Origin: an uncultured Christensenellaceae bacterium
GTDB taxonomy: Bacteria > Bacillota > Clostridia > Christensenellales > Pumilibacteraceae
Reading direction: 5' to 3'
Assembly (NCBI GenBank): GCA_910587455.1
Contig: CAJULK010000019.1
Location: 1-29,068 of the forward strand
Length of the DNA: 29,068 nt
This document shows, one piece after another, positions 24,661 through 29,068 of the stretch (the first letter of the stretch is position 1; each line of letters starts with the position of its first letter). A program made the position numbers and the translations under genes. The notes under the pieces are model-generated. The model made no database searches, was not told the origin of the DNA, and saw nothing but the letters and a program-made list of their open reading frames with translations.

Positions 24661-25770
24661 TCACTTCCTTTTCAATTTTACATTGTGCCCGAAAGCATAC
24701 TGACCGATATTGTCAAAGCCCTTTGGCAGAGTGACGCTTTTGAGTCCGCTGTCCGAAAACGCGTACGATTCTATTTCCTCTATGCTTTCGGGAATGACGA
24801 TGCTTTTAAGCTCCTTGCACCCCGAGAACGAACAAAATCCGATAACGGTCACGCTGCCGTCGTCGGGGATAACGCTGTTCGCGCAACCGAGAACGACCTT
24901 TTTACCCGCCGTTTCTATAAGACAGTCGCCGGCGCTGTGATATTTTTCGTTCCCCTGCTCGACCGTTACGCAAGTAATGCCGTTTTGCGGGAACAGAGCG
25001 CCCACTCCTATTCGAGTGAGGCGCTTGGGAATAAAAAGCTCGCCCGTTCGTTTTTCGCAGCCGCTGAAAGCGAAATCGCCTATCGACTCGAGTCCCGACG
25101 GCAAGCGCAAGTCCCGAAGATTTACGCACAGATAAAATGCCTTTTTGCCTATCGAAATCAAACTGTCGGGAAGTTTGACGCTCTTTAATTTTTTACAGTT
25201 GCCGAACGCGTCGTCCTCGATAGTCTGAGTCCCCTCCGATACGACGACAGTTTCGAGCTTGTTGCAATGGGCAAACGCCGCGCTGCGCACGATCTTTACG
25301 CTAGGCGGCAACACCGCGTTTTCCAAATCGCTGCCGCAAAACGCGCAATCGCCGATATCCGAAATCCCGTCGGGTATGACTATCCGCGCGTCGCAGCCGT
25401 TCGGCGAAAACGCGCCGAAGCCTATCTTATCCACGCTCCCGTCGGACGGAATAACAGAGTGTTTAAGTCCTGCGACGAGCGTCTTTTTGTTCGCGTCGAT
25501 AAGACAATGCTCGGCCGCGCGGTAAGTCGGATTCCCGTCGTCCACGAAAAAATCCTCGAGCGATTCGCAGAATTCGAACGCGAAAGGATCGACGCGGACG
25601 ACGCTGCGCGGCAAGGCGATCGTCTTGATTTTGTCGCAATGCGAAAACGCTTCGCTTTTGATGCGTTTGATTCCGTCGGGAATGACAACGTGTTCGTCGT
25701 TATCTACATACTGCACGAGAGTATCGCCTCTCGTAAGAAACCCGTCGCCGTTATCTTCGTATCTTGCCAT
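24661..25770 (-). CDS. BspA-like leucine-rich repeat (LRR_5) protein, 369 residues, no signal peptide
   Basis: The protein is made almost entirely of about 23-residue LRR_5 units of the form IPxSVxxIGxxAFxxCxxLxx, for example VVIPDGIKRIKSEAFSHC and VKLPDSLISIGKKAFYLC. The start MARYEDNGDGFLTRGDTL is hydrophilic; there is no signal peptide, membrane anchor, dockerin or sortase motif, so it is probably cytosolic. Two non-repeat joints (HCLIDANKKTLVAG, DCLIETAGKKVVLG) each lead into SVIP(D/S)DGSV and a new repeat block, as in other gut BspA-like proteins. The upstream LRR gene has the same joint. AAGGAG ten bases before the ATG lies in the 16-base gap after that gene, so the two form an operon. 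LRR_5 domains bind proteins; the partner is unknown. Confidence 0.88.
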   Translation of the reverse strand: MARYEDNGDGFLTRGDTLVQYVDNDEHVVIPDGIKRIKSEAFSHCDKIKTIALPRSVVRVDPFAFEFCESLEDFFVDDGNPTYRAAEHCLIDANKKTLVAGLKHSVIPSDGSVDKIGFGAFSPNGCDARIVIPDGISDIGDCAFCGSDLENAVLPPSVKIVRSAAFAHCNKLETVVVSEGTQTIEDDAFGNCKKLKSVKLPDSLISIGKKAFYLCVNLRDLRLPSGLESIGDFAFSGCEKRTGELFIPKRLTRIGVGALFPQNGITCVTVEQGNEKYHSAGDCLIETAGKKVVLGCANSVIPDDGSVTVIGFCSFSGCKELKSIVIPESIEEIESYAFSDSGLKSVTLPKGFDNIGQYAFGHNVKLKRK

Positions 25771-25786
25771 AGTGTATTTTCTCCTT

Positions 25787-27781
25787 TCAGGCTTTTATTA
25801 TCTTGACTTTATCGCGTTCCACGCCGAGTTTGCCGCACGCTTCCGACAGACTTTCGGGCACAGTTATGCGTTCGATACCTCGGCAGTTCTCAAACACGCC
25901 CGTACACAATTCGGTCACGCTCGACGGGATAGCAACGGTTTTCAGTTTTGCGCAGTCCTTAAACGCAAACGACGCCAATTTGCGCGTTCCGTCGGGGAAA
26001 TTTATATGTTCGAGTTTTTTACAGCCGCCGAAACATTCCCTATCAAATACGTTTACGCTGTCGGGAATATTTATGTTTACGAGTTCCGCGCACAGCTCGA
26101 AAGCGCTTTCGCCTATTCGCTTGCAAACGCTTCCGTCGGCAAATACTACGTCGGTTATCTTCGGCACGCTCTCGCCGTCGTCGTAATAAGGATAGAACAG
26201 ATAATCGGGGATTTGCGTGACGTTCGCACCTATATGCACGGTTATCCCGCCTCCCGCCGTACCCGCGCCCAAAAAAGCCGTGTCGCAGTGCGACATGTCG
26301 GCGCACTCCGCCGCGTCGAAATAAATTTCGGCAAGAGCTTTGCACCACGCAAACGCTTCCTCGCCTATAAACGCGACTTTTTCGGGCACGCACGCTTTTT
26401 CGAGCGCGGCGCATTTATAAAACGCTCGCATACCTATCGAAGTCACGCTTTCGGGGATTTCGATATCTTCGAGCCGCTTACAATACGCAAACGCGCTGTT
26501 GCCGACGGCGGTCAAACTCCGCGGCAATTTAACGCTTTTTAGATTGATGCACTTTTCGAACGCACCGACGCCTATCGACGTCACGCCGCTCGGTATTTCT
26601 ATCGCCGTAAGAGCTTTAAGCCCCGAAAAAGCGCAGCCGCCTATGCACGTAACGCTTCCGTCGTCGGGGATAACGCTGTTTGCAAAGCCGAGAACGACAG
26701 TTTTCTTTTTTATGTCCACCACACAGTTGCCTACCACGCGAAATCTTTTGTTTGCGCCGTCTATATTGACGCGCTCGAGTTTCGAACAGCCTTCGATCGC
26801 GTGCGCAGCTATCGCGGTGACGCTAGCCGGTATAGTTATTGAGTTGATCTTGCCGTTTTTGGCGAACGCTTTGCCTGCGATTTTTTCCACGCCGTCGGGG
26901 ATAACGACGTCGGAATCCTTGCCCGAATACTTTTTAAGCGTGGCTCCGTTCATTTCGAACCCCGAACTTCCCGTTTGCACGGGGCGCTCTATTTTCGCGC
27001 CGCAATCTCTGAAAGCGCCGCTGCCTATAAAGTCGATCTTTTCGGGCAGCTTTACGTCGGTAAGAGAACCGCAATATGCAAACGCTTCCCGTCCTATATA
27101 TTTCACGCTGTCGGGAATAGTAATGCGCCCGATCCCAACGCAGCCTCTGAACGCGTCGTCCGATATAGTGGTCAACCTGTCGGGCAAAACGATATCGGTC
27201 AAACTTTCACATCCGCAAAACGCGCTTTTTCCTATATATGTAACACTCGACGGAATATTTATGCTTTTAAGATTGAGACAGCACCAAAACGCATTGTCGC
27301 CTATTACGGTAACGCCGTCGGACACTGCCACGTGCGTCAGTCCGCCGTTATGATAGAATGCACCGTTGCCCATGCTCGTCACGCCGCCGCCTATTTTAAG
27401 TTTGACGATCCCCGCCACGTTGTCTTTACGGATAAGTCCGCCGCAAGTGGAAAACGCCCAATTCCCGATTTTGGTAACGCTGTCGGGTATATCGACCTCT
27501 TTCAGTTTGATGCAATAATAGAATGCCGAATTGCCTATCGTCTTTACGCCTTTACCGAGATCCAAACGTTCCAAACCGGTACAGTCGCTAAACGCCTTTG
27601 AGCCTATAGAAGTGCAGCTGTCGGGAACGGTCACGCTTTTCAGTTTATAACAGTATGAAAACGCGCCCTTGCCTATTTTTTTGAGCGTGCTCGGCAATAC
27701 CAATTCTTCGACCTCGGAAAACTTATATTTTTCGTCGGCGATCTCCGTTACCCCTTCGGGTATGACGATCCTCTTTGACAA
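25787..27781 (-). CDS. BspA-like leucine-rich repeat (LRR_5) protein, 664 residues, TTG start
   Basis: The protein contains two long blocks of LRR_5 repeats (about 1-250 and 285-640), for example IPSSVTYIGKSAFCGC and IPESVTSIGMRAFYKC. The blocks are joined by a non-repeat linker around residues 252-284 that ends YSGKDSDVVIPDGV, a phrase common at the start of such proteins. A further insert near 505-550 contains many Gly and Tyr. It begins directly in a repeat (MSKRIVIPEGVTEIA), has no signal peptide and no anchor, and is probably cytosolic. The start is TTG 27781, fixed by GGAGG eight bases upstream. It is the first gene of a two-gene LRR operon behind a strong promoter. Function is unknown beyond probable protein binding. 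Confidence 0.88.
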   Translation of the reverse strand: MSKRIVIPEGVTEIADEKYKFSEVEELVLPSTLKKIGKGAFSYCYKLKSVTVPDSCTSIGSKAFSDCTGLERLDLGKGVKTIGNSAFYYCIKLKEVDIPDSVTKIGNWAFSTCGGLIRKDNVAGIVKLKIGGGVTSMGNGAFYHNGGLTHVAVSDGVTVIGDNAFWCCLNLKSINIPSSVTYIGKSAFCGCESLTDIVLPDRLTTISDDAFRGCVGIGRITIPDSVKYIGREAFAYCGSLTDVKLPEKIDFIGSGAFRDCGAKIERPVQTGSSGFEMNGATLKKYSGKDSDVVIPDGVEKIAGKAFAKNGKINSITIPASVTAIAAHAIEGCSKLERVNIDGANKRFRVVGNCVVDIKKKTVVLGFANSVIPDDGSVTCIGGCAFSGLKALTAIEIPSGVTSIGVGAFEKCINLKSVKLPRSLTAVGNSAFAYCKRLEDIEIPESVTSIGMRAFYKCAALEKACVPEKVAFIGEEAFAWCKALAEIYFDAAECADMSHCDTAFLGAGTAGGGITVHIGANVTQIPDYLFYPYYDDGESVPKITDVVFADGSVCKRIGESAFELCAELVNINIPDSVNVFDRECFGGCKKLEHINFPDGTRKLASFAFKDCAKLKTVAIPSSVTELCTGVFENCRGIERITVPESLSEACGKLGVERDKVKIIKA

Positions 27782-27816
27782 TTTATATTCCTCCGATATG
27801 TAAAATCGTTTCGAAT

Positions 27817-27845
27817 ATTATAAGACATATAATGACGATAGTCAA
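27817..27845 (-). promoter_or_regulatory. Promoter of the LRR operon, with palindrome at the -35
   Basis: On the minus strand TTGACT (27840-27845), a 17-base spacer and a perfect TATAAT (27817-27822); the leader is about 28 bases. A perfect 14-base palindrome AAACGAATTCGTTT (27843-27856) overlaps the -35. Confidence 0.85.
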
Positions 27846-27946
27846 ACGAATTCGTTTCGTTTGCGATCGGAAAACGGTCTTAACCGCCGAACGCGTTTTG
27901 CCGACAACCGACCGCATATCCGAATCGACCGACCGTTGCGAAATGA

Positions 27947-27975
27947 TTGAAATGTTTTCGCAAACAAAGTATAAT
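27947..27975 (+). promoter_or_regulatory. Promoter of the LytTR-DUF3021 pair
   Basis: TTGAAA (27947-27952), a 17-base spacer and a perfect TATAAT (27970-27975). Transcription would start near 27982, giving a leader of about 33 bases that contains AAGGAG. It diverges from the LRR promoter; the roughly 100 bases between them hold no gene. Confidence 0.85.
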
Positions 27976-28014
27976 TTACTCGTAAACGCGCGCTTGCACA
28001 AGGAGATTTTTAAT

Positions 28015-28455
28015 GTGAAAATAGAAATCAGACTCGACGAAAACTGCCCCGAAACAAAAGTAATTATCGTTGCGCAAAAGATGACGGACGAAGTTTCCGC
28101 TCTGATGCAACGCCTGTCCGAAGCCCACGTACAAGCGATCGTCGGTTTTGACGGCGAAACTGCCGTATTATTGGAGCCGTCAGATATAGTTAGGATCTAT
28201 TCGGCAGTCGGGAAAGTATTCGCAGTTATCGACAAAAAAGAATACGTAATGCATTTGCGTCTGTACGAAACGGAAGAAAAACTGAGCGGAAAAGGCTTTG
28301 TGCGCATTTCCAATTCGGAAATGATCAACATCAAAAAAGCGAGAAAATTCGATTTGAGTACAGCCGGCACTATATGCGTAACGCTGTCGAACGGAGACGT
28401 AAGTTTCGTTTCGAGACGGTACGTAACGAAAATCAAAAAAACTTTGGGTATATGA
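28015..28455 (+). CDS. LytTR-family DNA-binding transcriptional regulator
   Basis: A 146-residue regulator with a short N-terminal region and a C-terminal LytTR domain over about residues 55-146: VRIYSAVGKVFAVIDKKEYV, then FVRISNSEMINIKKARKFD and the conserved end VSRRYVTKIKKTLG. LytTR domains bind direct-repeat operators in promoters. It has no receiver domain, so it is not a normal two-component regulator; stand-alone LytTR proteins paired with a DUF3021 membrane protein form a known small module in Bacillota. GTG 28015 is the start because AAGGAG (28000-28005) lies nine bases upstream; the ATG two bases before it meets a stop at once. Confidence 0.9.
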   Translation: MKIEIRLDENCPETKVIIVAQKMTDEVSALMQRLSEAHVQAIVGFDGETAVLLEPSDIVRIYSAVGKVFAVIDKKEYVMHLRLYETEEKLSGKGFVRISNSEMINIKKARKFDLSTAGTICVTLSNGDVSFVSRRYVTKIKKTLGI

Positions 28456-28464
28456 GGTGATATC

Positions 28465-28947
28465 ATGAAAAAGAAACTGTTGATCCGCAGTCTTATCGGC
28501 GCGCCGATCGGCGTCACGGTAAGTCTTATCATTACGATAGTCTTTTCGCTGTGCATAGGACACGGCGAGTATTTCCCCGCCGCCCCCGAACTCATCGAGC
28601 TGTGCGGCGGCAATGCGACGACGGCAGTTGCCGTGCAAGCGATATGCTCGCTGATCGTAGGCGCGGTTTGCGGCGGCTCGTCCGTAATTTGGGAAATCGA
28701 AAAATGGAGTTTATCAAAGCAAACATTGCTGAATTTCGTCGTCATTGCCGTTCCGTTTTTCGGTATAGGCTATGCCATGAATTGGATGCCGCACATGCTA
28801 TACGGCGCATTGGGGTACGTCGGCGGATTCATTCTCGTATATGTAGCCATGTGGTGTTCGATATACTTCTCCGTAAGAGCAAAAATAAATAAAATGAACA
28901 AACAGTTGCGGGAAATGCGGCAGGACGATACGCCCGAAACAAAATGA
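28465..28947 (+). CDS. DUF3021 family membrane protein, partner of the LytTR regulator
   Basis: A 160-residue protein with four predicted membrane helices (about 9-31, 51-75, 88-107 and 113-136) and a charged cytosolic tail (RAKINKMNKQLREMRQDD). The size, four-helix layout and position nine bases behind a LytTR gene identify it as DUF3021. AGGTGA overlapping the end of the LytTR gene is its ribosome site. In related LytTR-membrane pairs the membrane protein is thought to inhibit the regulator, so a similar role is inferred. No clear terminator follows before the insertion sequence. Confidence 0.88.
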   Translation: MKKKLLIRSLIGAPIGVTVSLIITIVFSLCIGHGEYFPAAPELIELCGGNATTAVAVQAICSLIVGAVCGGSSVIWEIEKWSLSKQTLLNFVVIAVPFFGIGYAMNWMPHMLYGALGYVGGFILVYVAMWCSIYFSVRAKINKMNKQLREMRQDDTPETK

Positions 28948-29015
28948 TACGTTATTCGCCGCCGCTTTGCCTCGTGCTCCGAATACAATGAACATAAAAT
29001 AGCCTTGCCGTTTTG

Positions 29016-29057
29016 AAATGCACCCCAAAAGTTAGACAAACTAATGGAGGTGCATTT
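29016..29057 (+). promoter_or_regulatory. Inverted repeat that can hide the transposase ribosome site
   Basis: AAATGCACC (29016-29024) pairs perfectly with GGTGCATTT (29049-29057), covering the end of GGAGG (29046-29050). A transcript entering from outside could fold and block translation, as known for protection of other IS elements against read-through. Confidence 0.55.
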
Positions 29058-29059
29058 TT

Positions 29060-29068
29060 ATGGCAAAG
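29060..29068 (+). CDS. Start of IS transposase orfA (first three codons only)
   Basis: ATG GCA AAG begins nine bases after GGAGG (29046-29050) and runs off the window. The call depends on the IS3-like end just upstream, since only MAK can be read. Confidence 0.5.

Larger units (their letters stand above)
29014..29068 (+). mobile_element. Left end of an IS3-like insertion sequence, cut by the window edge
   Basis: From TG at 29014 the sequence includes TGCACCCCAAAAGTTAGACA (29019-29038), which I recall as a terminal inverted repeat of IS3/IS150-group elements in Bacillota. A ribosome site and a start codon follow closely, as expected for orfA. The rest, including the right end and target duplication, lies outside the window. 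Confidence 0.7.

Overview
The window looks like chromosomal DNA of an uncultured gut-type member of Bacillota, class Clostridia. This is inferred from gene content: a single-chain PurL of the clostridial type, DNA polymerase I with a degenerate proofreading domain, a LytTR-DUF3021 pair, BspA-like leucine-rich repeat proteins, and AAGGAG/GGAGG ribosome sites. Protein calls rest on motifs read by eye; no database search was run. No tRNA, rRNA or CRISPR array was seen, and no gene-free stretch exceeds 300 bases.

Region 1 (1-2221) is visibly AT-richer than the rest. It holds a decaying tandem array of small DUF6883-like putative toxin genes alternating with DUF4926-like putative immunity genes: toxin 1 (cut by the window edge), immunity 1, toxin 2 (broken by an in-frame TAA), immunity 2, a 3'-terminal toxin remnant, immunity 3, immunity 4, then a rho-independent terminator.

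Region 2 (2282-6603, plus strand) carries an exported polysaccharide deacetylase, then polA and coaE overlapping by one base. Region 3 (6604-11144) has a bidirectional terminator, a giant MacB-like ABC ATPase-permease on the minus strand, and a divergent small membrane-anchored lytic transglycosylase. Copies of a short dispersed repeat lie at both ends. polA and the transglycosylase both show TATAAT, six bases, then ATG with no Shine-Dalgarno, which suggests leaderless mRNAs.

Region 4 (11145-21363, minus strand) is a de novo purine operon, purE-purC-purM-purN-orf102-purH-purD-purL, behind one strong promoter. It covers steps 2-7, 9 and 10 to IMP. purF, which often sits between purC and purM, is absent here, as are purB and purK. 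An unrecognised 102-residue protein is embedded between purN and purH.

Region 5 (21418-27845, minus strand) is the least explained part. It holds two leucine-rich-repeat (LRR_5) proteins without signal peptides, then a YbjN-like protein translationally coupled to an 851-residue membrane protein. That protein has Rossmann-like segments and a C-terminal RyR-like domain. This is the best candidate for an undescribed system. Palindromes overlap the -35 boxes of both promoters in this block.

Region 6 (27947-29068, plus strand) is a LytTR regulator plus DUF3021 membrane partner, followed by the left end of an IS3-like insertion sequence that runs off the window.
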